Assembly: GCA_023386815.1 (NCBI GenBank)
Contig: JAEWIZ010000008.1
Location: 1 to 64,000, forward strand
Reading direction: 5' to 3'
Source of the DNA: Bacillota bacterium
Lineage (GTDB): Bacteria > Bacillota > Clostridia > Lachnospirales > Lachnospiraceae
DNA: 64,000 nt
Both the position numbers and the translations under genes were made by a program. Below are positions 9,168 through 18,475 of the stretch, one piece after another. Each line of letters opens with the position of its first letter. Position 1 is the first letter of the stretch. The notes under the pieces are model-generated. The model was not told the origin of the DNA and did not search any database. It saw only the letters and a list, made by a program, of their open reading frames with translations.

Positions 9168-9230
9168 ATGTAACAGAGATTATCACAGGATATGAACTTA
9201 AGATTTAAGCGGGAAGGGAGTTAGTTACAT

Positions 9231-11615
9231 ATGATTAACGTTGTAAAAAGAGACGGTCAGGTTGGCGAGTTTAACCTGAAAAAAATCAGTGAAGCAATTA
9301 CAAAAGCCTTCAAGGCCACAGAGAAGTTTTACACAGAGGAAATTATTAGTCTACTAGCACTTCGAGTAACCTCCGATTTTCAGAAGAAAATTAAAGATGA
9401 AACAATCCATGTTGAGGATATTCAGGATAGCGTAGAAAGCGTTCTGGAACAAACTGGATACACCGACGTGGCCAAAGCATACATCTTGTACCGCAAGAAT
9501 AGAGAAAAAATCCGAAATATGAAATCCACCATTTTGGACTATAAAGAAATTGTTAATAATTATGTGAATGAGGAGGACTGGAGAGTCAAGGAGAACTCAA
9601 CAGTTACCTATTCTGTGGGAGGGTTAATTTTACATAATTCGGGAGCAATTACAGCAAACTATTGGTTATCTGAAGTTTATGATGAGGAGATTGCAAATGC
9701 CCACCGCAATGCTGATATCCACTTGCATGATTTAGCTATGTTAACTGGTTATTGTGCAGGCTGGTCCTTGAAACAATTAATCAAGGAGGGGCTGGGAGGT
9801 ATTCCTGGAAAGATCACCTCCTCACCGGCAAGTCATCTGTCTACTCTTTGTAATCAGATGGTTAATTTCCTCGGTATTATGCAGAATGAATGGGCAGGAG
9901 CTCAGGCATTTTCCTCCTTTGATACTTATTTAGCCCCTTTTGTTAAGATTGATAATTTATCCTATCGCGAAGTAAAGCAGTGTATTCAATCCTTTGTCTA
10001 TGGTGTAAATACTCCAAGCCGTTGGGGAACGCAGGCTCCATTTTCTAATATTACCTTAGATTGGACGGTTCCAAACGATCTGGCTGAACTTCCTTGCATT
10101 GTTGGAGGTAAGGAGACAAACTTTAAGTATAAGGATTGTAAAAAAGAAATGGATATGGTAAACAAAGCATTCATCGAAATTATGATCGAAGGTGACGCCA
10201 ATGGACGAGGCTTTCAATATCCGATCCCTACCTACTCTATTACCAGTGATTTTGATTGGTCTGATACAGAAAACAATCGGTTGTTATTCGAAATGACAGC
10301 GAAATACGGTACACCATATTTCTCAAACTACATAAACAGCGATATGGAGCCAAGTGATGTAAGATCCATGTGCTGCAGATTAAGATTGGATCTTCGTGAG
10401 CTTCGTAAAAAAACCGGTGGATTCTTTGGCTCCGGTGAAAGTACAGGCTCCGTGGGTGTTGTGACAATCAATATGCCACGTATTGCATATCTGGCTGCTG
10501 ATGAAAAAGATTTCTTTAATCGCTTGGATCGAATGATGGATATATCTGCTCGTTCCTTAAAGGTGAAGAGAAAGGTTATTTCAAAACTTCTCGACGAAGG
10601 ATTATATCCATATACAAAACGTTATTTGGGAACCTTTGACAGCCATTTCTCAACCATCGGTTTAATTGGTATGAATGAAGTTGGTTTGAATGCAAAATGG
10701 CTTGGTGAGGATATGACTCACAAGGAAACCAAGGAGTTTACCATTAAGACTTTAAATTATATGAGAGAACGCCTCTCTGATTACCAGGAAAAATACGGAG
10801 ACCTCTACAACCTGGAAGCGACACCGGCAGAATCAACGACCTATCGTCTTGCAAAAGCAGATAAAAAGCGTTGGCCCGATATCAGGACAGCAGGAAAAGA
10901 GGGAGATACGCCTTATTATACAAATAGCTCTCATTTACCAGTAGGATATACAGAGGATATTTTTGAAGCACTGGATATTCAGGATGAGCTTCAGACCTTA
11001 TATACTTCGGGAACAGTGTTCCATGCCTTCCTTGGCGAGAAGCTTCCAGACTGGGAAGCAGCTGCAAAACTCGTTAAAACAATTGCCTCTAACTATAAAT
11101 TGCCCTATTATACCATGTCACCGACCTACTCCGTATGCAAAACTCACGGATATCTGGTAGGGGAGCAATATAACTGTCCACACTGCGGTGAAAAGGCAGA
11201 GGTATACAGCCGAATTACAGGCTATTATCGTCCGGTTCAAAACTGGAATGAGGGTAAGTCTCAAGAATATAAGAACCGTAAAATTTATAATCTAACTCAA
11301 TCCAGAGATTTGGAAAGTACCGTTTGGAGCAGGGAGTCTTTACCGGTGAAGGATGAGGAAGCGGTTCAGATGCTGGATGGATTATACTTATTTACGACAA
11401 AGACCTGTCCTAATTGCTATATGGCAAAGGAATATTTAAAGGGAGTAAGCCATGCAGTCGTAGATGCAGAGGAGAATCCGGAACTGGCGAGAGAATACGG
11501 TATTATGCAAGCACCTACTCTGATTGAAATTAGAGACCAAAAGGCAAAGAAGTATGTCAATGCATCCAATATCAAGCATTTTGTAGAGGAGCAGGTGGTA
11601 TGTGCTAATTCCTAA
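9231..11615 (+). CDS. nrdD: Anaerobic (class III) ribonucleoside-triphosphate reductase with C-terminal glutaredoxin-like domain
   Basis: This enzyme makes dNTPs without oxygen by a glycyl-radical mechanism. An ATP-cone is at residues 1-95, followed by the NrdD barrel. The Cys/His zinc motif SVCKTHGYLVGEQYNCPHCG is followed by the radical segment RITGYYRPVQNWNEGK, with the Gly at about residue 664. Unusually, residues 715-794 form a thioredoxin/glutaredoxin-like domain with a CPNC active site at 726-729. This suggests the reductant is thiol-based instead of, or beside, formate. Glutaredoxin/thioredoxin-using NrdD subtypes are known. The activating enzyme NrdG is not adjacent and not in the window. 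GGGAAGGGAG precedes the ATG. Confidence 0.95.
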   Translation: MINVVKRDGQVGEFNLKKISEAITKAFKATEKFYTEEIISLLALRVTSDFQKKIKDETIHVEDIQDSVESVLEQTGYTDVAKAYILYRKNREKIRNMKSTILDYKEIVNNYVNEEDWRVKENSTVTYSVGGLILHNSGAITANYWLSEVYDEEIANAHRNADIHLHDLAMLTGYCAGWSLKQLIKEGLGGIPGKITSSPASHLSTLCNQMVNFLGIMQNEWAGAQAFSSFDTYLAPFVKIDNLSYREVKQCIQSFVYGVNTPSRWGTQAPFSNITLDWTVPNDLAELPCIVGGKETNFKYKDCKKEMDMVNKAFIEIMIEGDANGRGFQYPIPTYSITSDFDWSDTENNRLLFEMTAKYGTPYFSNYINSDMEPSDVRSMCCRLRLDLRELRKKTGGFFGSGESTGSVGVVTINMPRIAYLAADEKDFFNRLDRMMDISARSLKVKRKVISKLLDEGLYPYTKRYLGTFDSHFSTIGLIGMNEVGLNAKWLGEDMTHKETKEFTIKTLNYMRERLSDYQEKYGDLYNLEATPAESTTYRLAKADKKRWPDIRTAGKEGDTPYYTNSSHLPVGYTEDIFEALDIQDELQTLYTSGTVFHAFLGEKLPDWEAAAKLVKTIASNYKLPYYTMSPTYSVCKTHGYLVGEQYNCPHCGEKAEVYSRITGYYRPVQNWNEGKSQEYKNRKIYNLTQSRDLESTVWSRESLPVKDEEAVQMLDGLYLFTTKTCPNCYMAKEYLKGVSHAVVDAEENPELAREYGIMQAPTLIEIRDQKAKKYVNASNIKHFVEEQVVCANS

Positions 11616-11754
11616 TAAGCGAAAGGTAAAAGACTTTGCATTAAATAAAATGTATGGACACGTCCTCATTGCTATAGAGCAAATTAGTCTTTAGCCCATC
11701 CTTCGTGATAGGTTAATAGGAAACTTTAAGAAGCTGACAAGATAACTGACATAT

Positions 11755-11815
11755 AGTATTCGTATCAGGTAGGTATATTCCCCAAAGTATATCTGTTTGG
11801 TACGAATACTTTTTT
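11755..11815 (+). terminator. Terminator between nrdD and thyA
   Basis: AGTATTCGTATC (11755-11766) pairs with GGTACGAATACT (11799-11810), an inner AGGTATA/TATATCT stem extends it, and TTTTT follows. It could end nrdD transcription or attenuate thyA. Confidence 0.7.
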
Positions 11816-11889
11816 CTTGCTTTGAGTGCTGGGCTGAGTTAAAATAGATAATTGAGATAAAACGACATTTAATACGATGGAGGTTAAGG

Positions 11890-12738
11890 ATGAGCCAGGC
11901 GGATAACATATTTATTGAGATGTGTAGAGATATATTAGAGAATGGTGTTAGTACCGAAGGAGAGAAGGTACGTCCAAAGTGGGAGGATGGTTCCTTTGCT
12001 TATACCATTAAAAAATTCGGGGTTGTAAATCGATATGATTTATCCAAGGAATTCCCTGCATCTACCCTGCGTAAAACCGCCTTTAAGAGCTGTGTTGATG
12101 AACTGCTTTGGATCTGGCAGAAGAAATCCAGCAATATACATGATTTAAACAGTCATATTTGGGATGCTTGGGCAGATGAAGACGGTTCCATTGGAAAGGC
12201 TTACGGCTATCAGTTAGGGGTTAAGCACAAATATAAGGAAGGCGAAATGGATCAGGTTGACCGCGTTATTTTTGATTTAAAAAATAATCCATATAGCCGT
12301 AGAATAATGACCAATATCTATGTCCACCAGGACTTACATGAAATGAGATTATACCCCTGTGCCTACAGCATGACTTTCAATATTACAAAGAAAAAGGATA
12401 GTGACAAGCTAACGCTAAATGGCATCTTAAACCAAAGATCCAATGACATTCTGGCAGCAAACAGCTGGAACGTATGCCAATATTCTGTGCTACTCCATAT
12501 GCTAGCCCAAGTCTGTGGCTTTGAGGTAGGAGAATTAGTACATGTCATCGCAGATGCCCATATCTATGATCGTCATATACCTATTATCCAGGAGCTTATT
12601 GAACGACCAACCTATGAAGCACCAACCTTCTGGATGAACCCAGACATAAAAGACTTCTACCAGTTCACCGTTGCTGATTTTGAACTACGTAACTACCAAC
12701 ACGGTCCCAAAGTTGCACCGATTCCAGTAGCAGTCTAA
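11890..12738 (+). CDS. thyA: Thymidylate synthase (ThyA, folate-dependent)
   Basis: This 282-residue enzyme methylates dUMP to dTMP using methylene-tetrahydrofolate, leaving dihydrofolate. The catalytic Cys is in RLYPCAYSMTFN, the phosphate-binding QRSND and the NSWNVCQYS segment follow, and HIYDRHI is near the C-terminus. GGAGG lies about 7 bases before the ATG. folA, which recycles the dihydrofolate, is 170 bp downstream in the same direction. Confidence 0.95.
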   Translation: MSQADNIFIEMCRDILENGVSTEGEKVRPKWEDGSFAYTIKKFGVVNRYDLSKEFPASTLRKTAFKSCVDELLWIWQKKSSNIHDLNSHIWDAWADEDGSIGKAYGYQLGVKHKYKEGEMDQVDRVIFDLKNNPYSRRIMTNIYVHQDLHEMRLYPCAYSMTFNITKKKDSDKLTLNGILNQRSNDILAANSWNVCQYSVLLHMLAQVCGFEVGELVHVIADAHIYDRHIPIIQELIERPTYEAPTFWMNPDIKDFYQFTVADFELRNYQHGPKVAPIPVAV

Positions 12739-12908
12739 GCCTTTGATTTGATCAGAAAATATAATATTATAGAATATAATTACAACTAATTATACTTAAA
12801 ATAAAATCAAGCAACAGATGGAAAGGCAAGTCCAGATGAATACAGATACACTCTCCCTCATCTAACAGCCTAAATCAGTGTAATAAAATTTGAAAGGATG
12901 AACAATTC

Positions 12909-13400
12909 ATGCAATGTATCGTCGCAGTAGATAAAAACTGGGCAATTGGCTACCAAAACAAGCTTTTGGTAAGCATTCCTGCCGACATGCGATTTTTTCG
13001 TGATGAGACCACGGGAAAAGTGGTTATCATGGGGAGAAAAACTTTGGAGACATTTCCAGGTGGACAGCCTCTAAAAAATAGAATAAATATTGTGATAACC
13101 AGAGATCCTGATTTTAAAGTAAAAGATGCTATTGTGGTACATAGTGTTGAAGAAGCCTTGGAAATCACTAAAAAATACAAAACGGATGATATCTATATTA
13201 TTGGAGGTGACAGCATATACCGCCAGTTTCTGCCTTATTGTAGTATCGCTCATATTACAAAGATTGATTATAGCTATCATGCAGATACTTATTTTCCTAA
13301 CCTGGAGCAAATGGAGGATTGGGTATTAGCTGAGGAAAGTGATGAACATACTTACTATGACTTAGCTTACACCTTCTGCCGGTATGAAAGAAAGAAATAA
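12909..13400 (+). CDS. folA: Dihydrofolate reductase
   Basis: The 163-residue protein reduces dihydrofolate to tetrahydrofolate with NADPH. Family motifs are seen in order: NWAIGYQNKLL at the N-terminus, PADMRFFRDETTGK with the folate-binding acidic residue, VIMGRKTLETFP for NADPH binding, and IIGGDSIYRQFLP. Length is normal. AAAGGATG precedes the ATG. Its place after thyA is functional, since ThyA oxidises the folate that this enzyme restores. Confidence 0.95.
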   Translation: MQCIVAVDKNWAIGYQNKLLVSIPADMRFFRDETTGKVVIMGRKTLETFPGGQPLKNRINIVITRDPDFKVKDAIVVHSVEEALEITKKYKTDDIYIIGGDSIYRQFLPYCSIAHITKIDYSYHADTYFPNLEQMEDWVLAEESDEHTYYDLAYTFCRYERKK

Positions 13401-13477
13401 CAGGTGCCTTGAAGGTAGGATATTTTACCAGAAATGATGAAATGTCTGTGAAACTGATCGAATAAGAGAAATAATAC

Positions 13478-13506
13478 TTGAAAAAAATGTCTCGAAAGAC
13501 TACTAT
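13478..13506 (+). promoter_or_regulatory. Candidate sigma-A promoter of ilvE
   Basis: TTGAAA (13478-13483) and TACTAT (13501-13506) have a 17-base spacer, about 70 bases ahead of the ilvE start. Confidence 0.55.
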
Positions 13507-13574
13507 TAAGGGTATATAAAATTTGGTAAAGTTAAGGAATCTGAATTACAGATTTAATAAGGAAGGATGATAAG

Positions 13575-14642
13575 ATGCTTGATATTAAAATTGAGATGAC
13601 AAAACACCCAAAGGTATTACCGGGAGCTGATAATCCTTTGAAATTTGGAACGATTTTTACCGATCATATGTTCATTATGAATTATGAAATCGGAAAAGGA
13701 TGGTATGATCCGCGAGTGATACCCTATCAGCCGCTTAATTTAGAGCCTTCCGCTATGGTATTTCATTATGGACAAGAAATGTTTGAGGGTTTAAAAGCAT
13801 ATAAAACAGAGGATGACAGAACCTTATTGTTCCGTCCAAATAAAAATATTGAAAGAGCAAACAAAACCAACCGTAGAATTTGTATCCCTGAGATTCCGGA
13901 AGAGGATTTTCTTCAGGCAATTAAAACAGTAGTAAAGGTTGATGAAGCTTGGATTCCTACAAAACCTGGAACCTCACTTTATATTAGACCCTTCATCATA
14001 GCAACTGATCCATTTTTGGGAGTAAGACCTTCAGAGCGATATTTATTCATTGTCATTCTGTCTCCGGTTGGAGCATACTATCCGGAAGGGTTGAATCCAG
14101 TTAAGATTTGGATTGAGGATGAATATGTAAGAGCGGTAAAAGGCGGTATTGGTGAAGCTAAAACGGGGGCAAACTACGTTGCATCCCTAAAGTCCCAGGT
14201 AAAAGCTCATGAAGAAGGATACTCACAGGTACTTTGGGTTGATGGTGTACACAGAAAGTATGTGGAAGAAGTAGGCGCTATGAATATTTTCTTCAAGATT
14301 AATGGTAAGGTAATTACTCCTGAATTAAATGGAAGCATTCTTCCCGGAGTTACCAGGGATTCTGTACTTGTTCTTTGCAGAGAATGGGGATTGCCCACAG
14401 AAGAAAGAAAAATTTCTATTGATGAGATCTATGAAGCAGCGCAGAATGGTACTCTGGAGGAAGTTTGGGGTTCCGGAACGGCAGCAGTAATCTCACCGGT
14501 GGGACAGTTACGTTGGGAAGAGAATATTATGCAGGTTCAGGACGGTGGTATTGGTCCGATTAGTCAAAGACTTTACGATACAATTACAGGAATTCAATTG
14601 GGTAGTATAGTAGATACACACAACTGGACTGTTGAAGTATAA
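13575..14642 (+). CDS. ilvE: Branched-chain amino acid aminotransferase
   Basis: This 355-residue fold-type IV PLP enzyme transfers the amino group between glutamate and the keto acids of Leu, Ile and Val. The PLP Lys is in AKTGANYVASLKSQ, with VEEVGAMNIFF and GSGTAAVISPVG supplying cofactor phosphate contacts. The N-terminal region FGTIFTDHMF and FHYGQEMFEGLKAY is typical of the longer (type II) clostridial/eukaryal-like branch. AAGGATG precedes the ATG. A small membrane-protein gene follows 25 bp downstream, probably co-transcribed. Confidence 0.95.
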   Translation: MLDIKIEMTKHPKVLPGADNPLKFGTIFTDHMFIMNYEIGKGWYDPRVIPYQPLNLEPSAMVFHYGQEMFEGLKAYKTEDDRTLLFRPNKNIERANKTNRRICIPEIPEEDFLQAIKTVVKVDEAWIPTKPGTSLYIRPFIIATDPFLGVRPSERYLFIVILSPVGAYYPEGLNPVKIWIEDEYVRAVKGGIGEAKTGANYVASLKSQVKAHEEGYSQVLWVDGVHRKYVEEVGAMNIFFKINGKVITPELNGSILPGVTRDSVLVLCREWGLPTEERKISIDEIYEAAQNGTLEEVWGSGTAAVISPVGQLRWEENIMQVQDGGIGPISQRLYDTITGIQLGSIVDTHNWTVEV

Positions 14643-14667
14643 TTAGATGATTGGTAGGAGGTATTAA

Positions 14668-15174
14668 ATGAGTGGTAATCAACTATATGCAGAAGCTGGG
14701 GTAAAAAGAAAAAACGATACAAAATCAATGCTGTTACGAGGATTGATGGTATTAGCGATTATCGTAGGGATTCTGTTCATGTTAATTGGTAGTTATTTTG
14801 CAATTGCTGGAGTAATTCTGATTGCAGCGATGATTTTTCTTTTTCCGAAGCTAAACATGGAGTATGAGTATGTGTTTGTAGATGGTCAAATTGATTTTGA
14901 TCGTATTACGGGTGGTTCCAGACGTAAGACCATATTACGTGTTGATCTGGAACAGGCGGAAATAATTGCGCCAGAAGGCTCACATGCCCTGGATAGCTAT
15001 AACAATAATACGCAATTAGAGAAGAAGGATTTTTCATCCGGTGATAAGAATATAAAAGCATATGTCATTATTGTAAACAAAAATGAGAAGAGATACAGAA
15101 TTGCGTTCGAACCAAGTGAGAAGATGCTTTCTATGATTAAACAGAAGTATCCAAGAAAATTAAATCAATATTAA
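14668..15174 (+). CDS. Small two-helix membrane protein, DUF6106-like
   Basis: The 168-residue product has a basic N-terminus, two close hydrophobic helices (about residues 28-48 and 51-66) and a soluble C-terminal domain rich in beta-type sequence, including YEYVFVDGQIDFDRI. I recall a similar uncharacterised family in Lachnospiraceae (DUF6106), but could not check it. AGGAGG precedes the ATG. It is 25 bp behind ilvE and probably translated from the same message. No function is proposed. Confidence 0.7.
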   Translation: MSGNQLYAEAGVKRKNDTKSMLLRGLMVLAIIVGILFMLIGSYFAIAGVILIAAMIFLFPKLNMEYEYVFVDGQIDFDRITGGSRRKTILRVDLEQAEIIAPEGSHALDSYNNNTQLEKKDFSSGDKNIKAYVIIVNKNEKRYRIAFEPSEKMLSMIKQKYPRKLNQY

Positions 15175-15179
15175 GAGGT

Positions 15180-15235
15180 AGGAGAGGATGGATCGGAATA
15201 CATGGAAGAGTATTTCGGGCATCCTCTCTCCTTTG
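15180..15235 (+). terminator. Long hairpin after the ilvE pair
   Basis: AGGAGAGGATG (from about 15180) pairs with CATCCTCTCTCCT near 15222-15234 with a two-base bulge. The T-tract is poor, so termination is only likely. Confidence 0.4.
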
Positions 15236-15304
15236 AATAGTCCCAGGAGGCTGACTTATTCATTGTATGCCATATTATGGGATTATTTTCTTTCATTTTC
15301 ATGA

Positions 15305-15333
15305 TTGACAATATGGGATTAATTCGTTATACT
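15305..15333 (+). promoter_or_regulatory. guaB: Strong sigma-A promoter of guaB
   Basis: Consensus TTGACA (15305-15310) and TATACT (15328-15333) have a 17-base spacer and give a leader of about 105 bases. Confidence 0.75.
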
Positions 15334-15355
15334 TTTAAAAATCTATCAATAAATG

Positions 15356-15393
15356 AAGCCTATTTTGCGGCTTTTTAACCAGTAAAACAGGCT
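15356..15393 (+). promoter_or_regulatory. Possible small attenuator in the guaB leader
   Basis: AAGCC (15356-15360) can pair with GGCTT (15369-15373) followed by TTT, or AGCCT (15357-15361) can pair with AGGCT (15389-15393). The two folds exclude each other. Both stems are short. Confidence 0.25.
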
Positions 15394-15445
15394 AAATCAT
15401 GATTTATACTAATAATAAAGATAAGAAAGTGAGGAGTTCAATAAA

Positions 15446-16903
15446 ATGGGACAAATTATCGGTGATGGAATTACATTTGATGATGTGCTATTAGTACCTG
15501 CTTTTTCTGAGGTAATACCAAATCAAGTTGACCTGTCAACCAATCTAACAAAAACAATTAAACTAAATATCCCTTTGATGAGTGCCGGCATGGATACTGT
15601 AACAGAAAACCGGATGGCGATTGCTATGGCAAGACAGGGAGGTATTGGTGTTATTCATAAAAACATGTCAATTGAGGCACAGGCGGAAGAGGTAGACAAA
15701 GTTAAACGTTCAGAGAATGGTGTTATTACCGATCCATTTTACTTATCTCCGGAACATACCTTGGAGGATGCCAATGACTTAATGGCAAAATATAGAATTT
15801 CCGGTGTTCCAATTGTAGTAGATGGTAAAAAACTGGTTGGAATCATTACAAACCGTGATTTGAAATTTGAGACAGATTTTTCTAAGAAAATTAAGGAGTC
15901 CATGACTTCTGAGGGCTTGATTACAGCACAGGAAGGTATTACCTTAGAGGAAGCAAAGAAAATCCTGGCATCTGCTAGAAAAGAGAAGCTTCCATTGGTA
16001 GATGCTGATGGAAATTTAAAGGGTCTTATTACAATTAAAGATATTGAAAAGCAGATTAAATATCCGCTTTCTGCAAAAGATTCGCAAGGCCGCCTGTTAT
16101 GCGCTGCAGCAGTAGGTATAACAAATAATATTATGGAACGTGTTGATGCACTTGTGAAATCCAAGGTTGATGCTATTGTAATTGATACCGCCCATGGGCA
16201 TTCTGCAAATGTATTAAAGACCGTAAAAATGGTTCGTGATGCATATCCTGATGTTCAGATTATTGCAGGTAATGTAGCAACAGGAGAAGCAACCCTGGAT
16301 TTAATTAAAGCAGGTGTAGACGCAGTCAAGGTAGGTATTGGACCTGGATCCATCTGTACAACTCGAGTTGTGGCAGGTATCGGTGTTCCTCAGATTTCTG
16401 CAATCATGGATTCCTATGCAGTTGCGAAAGAATATGGTATACCAATCATTGGTGATGGAGGAATCAAGTATTCCGGAGACATTACAAAAGCAATAGCAGC
16501 AGGTGCTAATGTTTGTATGATGGGTAGTATTTTTGCTGGTTGTGATGAGAGTCCCGGAACCTTCGAGTTATTCCAGGGTAGAAAATATAAGGTATACCGT
16601 GGAATGGGATCGATTGCAGCTATGGAGCAGGGAAGTAAGGATCGCTATTTCCAAACTGATGCGAAGAAGCTTGTTCCAGAAGGTGTAGAAGGTCGTGTGG
16701 CATACAAGGGTACCGTAGAAGATACAGTATTCCAGCTGATTGGTGGCTTAAGATCCGGTATGGGCTACTGCGGAGCAAAGACTGTTAAAATGCTTCAGGA
16801 CAATGGAAGATTTGTAAAGATCTCCGCTGCTTCCTTAAAAGAGAGTCATCCTCATGATATTCATATCACAAAGGAAGCTCCTAACTATAGTGTTGAAGAG
16901 TAA
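15446..16903 (+). CDS. guaB: IMP dehydrogenase
   Basis: The 485-residue enzyme oxidises IMP to XMP with NAD+, the committed step to GMP. The catalytic barrel begins FDDVLLVPAFSEV. Two CBS domains (about residues 95-205) interrupt it, with ISGVPIVV and KLPLVDADGNLKGLIT. The catalytic Cys is in GPGSICTTRVV, followed by the flap with YRGMGSIAAM and the GYCGAKT end. Length is normal. It has its own promoter and terminator and is not in an operon with guaA here. Confidence 0.97.
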   Translation: MGQIIGDGITFDDVLLVPAFSEVIPNQVDLSTNLTKTIKLNIPLMSAGMDTVTENRMAIAMARQGGIGVIHKNMSIEAQAEEVDKVKRSENGVITDPFYLSPEHTLEDANDLMAKYRISGVPIVVDGKKLVGIITNRDLKFETDFSKKIKESMTSEGLITAQEGITLEEAKKILASARKEKLPLVDADGNLKGLITIKDIEKQIKYPLSAKDSQGRLLCAAAVGITNNIMERVDALVKSKVDAIVIDTAHGHSANVLKTVKMVRDAYPDVQIIAGNVATGEATLDLIKAGVDAVKVGIGPGSICTTRVVAGIGVPQISAIMDSYAVAKEYGIPIIGDGGIKYSGDITKAIAAGANVCMMGSIFAGCDESPGTFELFQGRKYKVYRGMGSIAAMEQGSKDRYFQTDAKKLVPEGVEGRVAYKGTVEDTVFQLIGGLRSGMGYCGAKTVKMLQDNGRFVKISAASLKESHPHDIHITKEAPNYSVEE

Positions 16904-16948
16904 TATTTGATACGTTATCGCAGAGTTAACAAATTGAAACGAAATATT

Positions 16949-16991
16949 GGGCAAGGAAAATTCATTCCAATGAAGATTTCCTTGCCCTTTT
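16949..16991 (+). terminator. Terminator of guaB
   Basis: GGGCAAGGAAA (16949-16959) pairs perfectly with TTTCCTTGCCC (16977-16987), followed by TTTT. Confidence 0.88.
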
Positions 16992-17188
16992 CACGTTATA
17001 GGGAATGAGATGTAGTATTTCAACATCTTATGAAACGCTCATTTGTCCTTCCTTGCTCGAATTTTTAAAATTGGTCTTAACTACCAGAAGATATCAAAAT
17101 TTGACATTTTAAGATCTGAGAAATACAATGTATTATAATTGGACAAACTAAATTGCAGAATAAAAATAAGTATTTAATAGGTGGGTGT

Positions 17189-17890
17189 ATGACTAAAATA
17201 TTATCGAAAGAAAAATGGCGTAAAAGGCGCAGAAGAAAACGATATGCAATCTTAACCTTGTGCATTTCCTTGATAATGATATTCTTTGCTGTCACAGCAG
17301 TGATAGCCTTTGATTTGATTAGAGACAGGGTAAATCAAAACATCCCGGAAACTGAGACGTTTGTACATTCCTTACCCAGGGAGGCAACGATCCAACTGGA
17401 GTATTTGACCCCGAATCCTTACTCCAGGCCTCAAACCAGTTTGAAGCATGTGAAATCCGTTGTGGTTCATTACACTGCAAATCCGGGAACCTCCGCAGAA
17501 AATAACAGGAATTATTTTGATAATTTGGCAGAAACACATATAACATATGCCAGCAGTCATTTCGTTATAGGTTTAGAGGGAGAGATCATTCAGTGTTTAC
17601 CCTTGACGGAACAATCCTATGCCTCCAATGATAGGAATGATGATACCATATCCATCGAGTGCTGCCATCCGGATACAACCGGGAAATTCAATGAAAGCAC
17701 CTATGATTCGTTGGTTAATCTAACAGCAGGTTTATGTATGGAATTCAATTTGGGAAAAGAAGATATTATAAGACATTATGATGTAAGTGGTAAAAAGTGC
17801 CCCCTTTATTTTGTGGAGCATGAAGATGAATGGGAAGCCTTCAAAGAGGATGTAATGAAAGTAGTAAACAGCAGTAAGAATACCCAATAG
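17189..17890 (+). CDS. Membrane-anchored N-acetylmuramoyl-L-alanine amidase (Amidase_2)
   Basis: The 233-residue product would cut the lactyl-peptide bond of peptidoglycan outside the cell. A very basic start (KWRKRRRRKR) precedes one hydrophobic helix (about residues 19-42), so it is probably an anchored or secreted protein. The Amidase_2/PGRP fold shows the first zinc His in SVVVHYTANPG, then SSHFVIGLEGEIIQ, ISIECCHPD and the second His plus Cys in RHYDVSGKKCP. ATG 17189 with AGGTGGG is preferred over an upstream TTG at 17153. Its stop codon lies inside the terminator hairpin. Confidence 0.88.
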   Translation: MTKILSKEKWRKRRRRKRYAILTLCISLIMIFFAVTAVIAFDLIRDRVNQNIPETETFVHSLPREATIQLEYLTPNPYSRPQTSLKHVKSVVVHYTANPGTSAENNRNYFDNLAETHITYASSHFVIGLEGEIIQCLPLTEQSYASNDRNDDTISIECCHPDTTGKFNESTYDSLVNLTAGLCMEFNLGKEDIIRHYDVSGKKCPLYFVEHEDEWEAFKEDVMKVVNSSKNTQ

Positions 17891-17910
17891 GGTATTCTTA
17901 CTGCTGTTTT
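17869..17910 (+). terminator. Terminator overlapping the amidase stop codon
   Basis: A perfect 17-bp stem, CAGCAGTAAGAATACCC (17869-17885) with its complement (17890-17906), has an AATA loop and TTTT after it. The last codons and stop of the amidase gene form the left arm and loop. Confidence 0.9.
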
Positions 17911-17948
17911 AGAAAGGCTAAGAAGGAGACATTTCATAGGATGCCCTG

Positions 17949-18341
17949 CTAACTGTTTCTTTTCCTTTTTTTCGTAATATAATAAACCAGCTGAGCAACA
18001 AAAGCCACGATACATCCAATCAGGACAATTACAATAAAGGAAATAATGCTGGTTAAGTCCTCCCAACCTGGTGCTACATTGGCGTTGACGATATACATCA
18101 TATAAACAATGCCTACCAAGGTGAAAATGGAGTAAATATAAAAAAATAATTGCTGCCCGAAGTATCCGGCGAGACAGGGCAAAATTGCTACAATAATAGA
18201 GAAGATGAGCAATCGTACCATCTCATTTGTCAAAGAAAAGGTCTGTATCAGAATCCTGTTAATGACAAAGGAGGCCAGAACAAACAATGTATAAATAATA
18301 CAAACAACAATCCACGTATTTGATCTCTTTGCTGGTAACAT
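17949..18341 (-). CDS. Four-helix integral membrane protein of unknown function
   Basis: The 130-residue product has four hydrophobic helices at about residues 9-30, 42-62, 65-87 and 97-120, and a basic KKRKRN tail. I do not recognise a named family. AAAGGAT stands just before the ATG. It is convergent with the amidase gene and follows the dCMP deaminase gene on the same strand. Confidence 0.7.
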   Translation of the reverse strand: MLPAKRSNTWIVVCIIYTLFVLASFVINRILIQTFSLTNEMVRLLIFSIIVAILPCLAGYFGQQLFFYIYSIFTLVGIVYMMYIVNANVAPGWEDLTSIISFIVIVLIGCIVAFVAQLVYYITKKRKRNS

Positions 18342-18439
18342 AGTTATCCTTTCTATAAGTAAATATGTTGATAAAAATCCCCCAAAGGTAGTATTAGTTC
18401 TCAGAAGTTGAATTATACTTCTGAGAAAAGGCGCTTAAG

Positions 18440-18467
18440 AAAGCTAACTCGGGGTAGAGTTAGCTTT
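18440..18467 (-). terminator. Terminator of the dCMP deaminase gene
   Basis: AAAGCTAACTC/GAGTTAGCTTT form an 11-bp stem (18440-18450 with 18457-18467), followed on the minus strand by CTT. A second hairpin, TTCTCAGAAGT/ACTTCTGAGAA, is at 18398-18427 without a T-tract. Confidence 0.65.
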
Positions 18468-18475
18468 AGGATATA

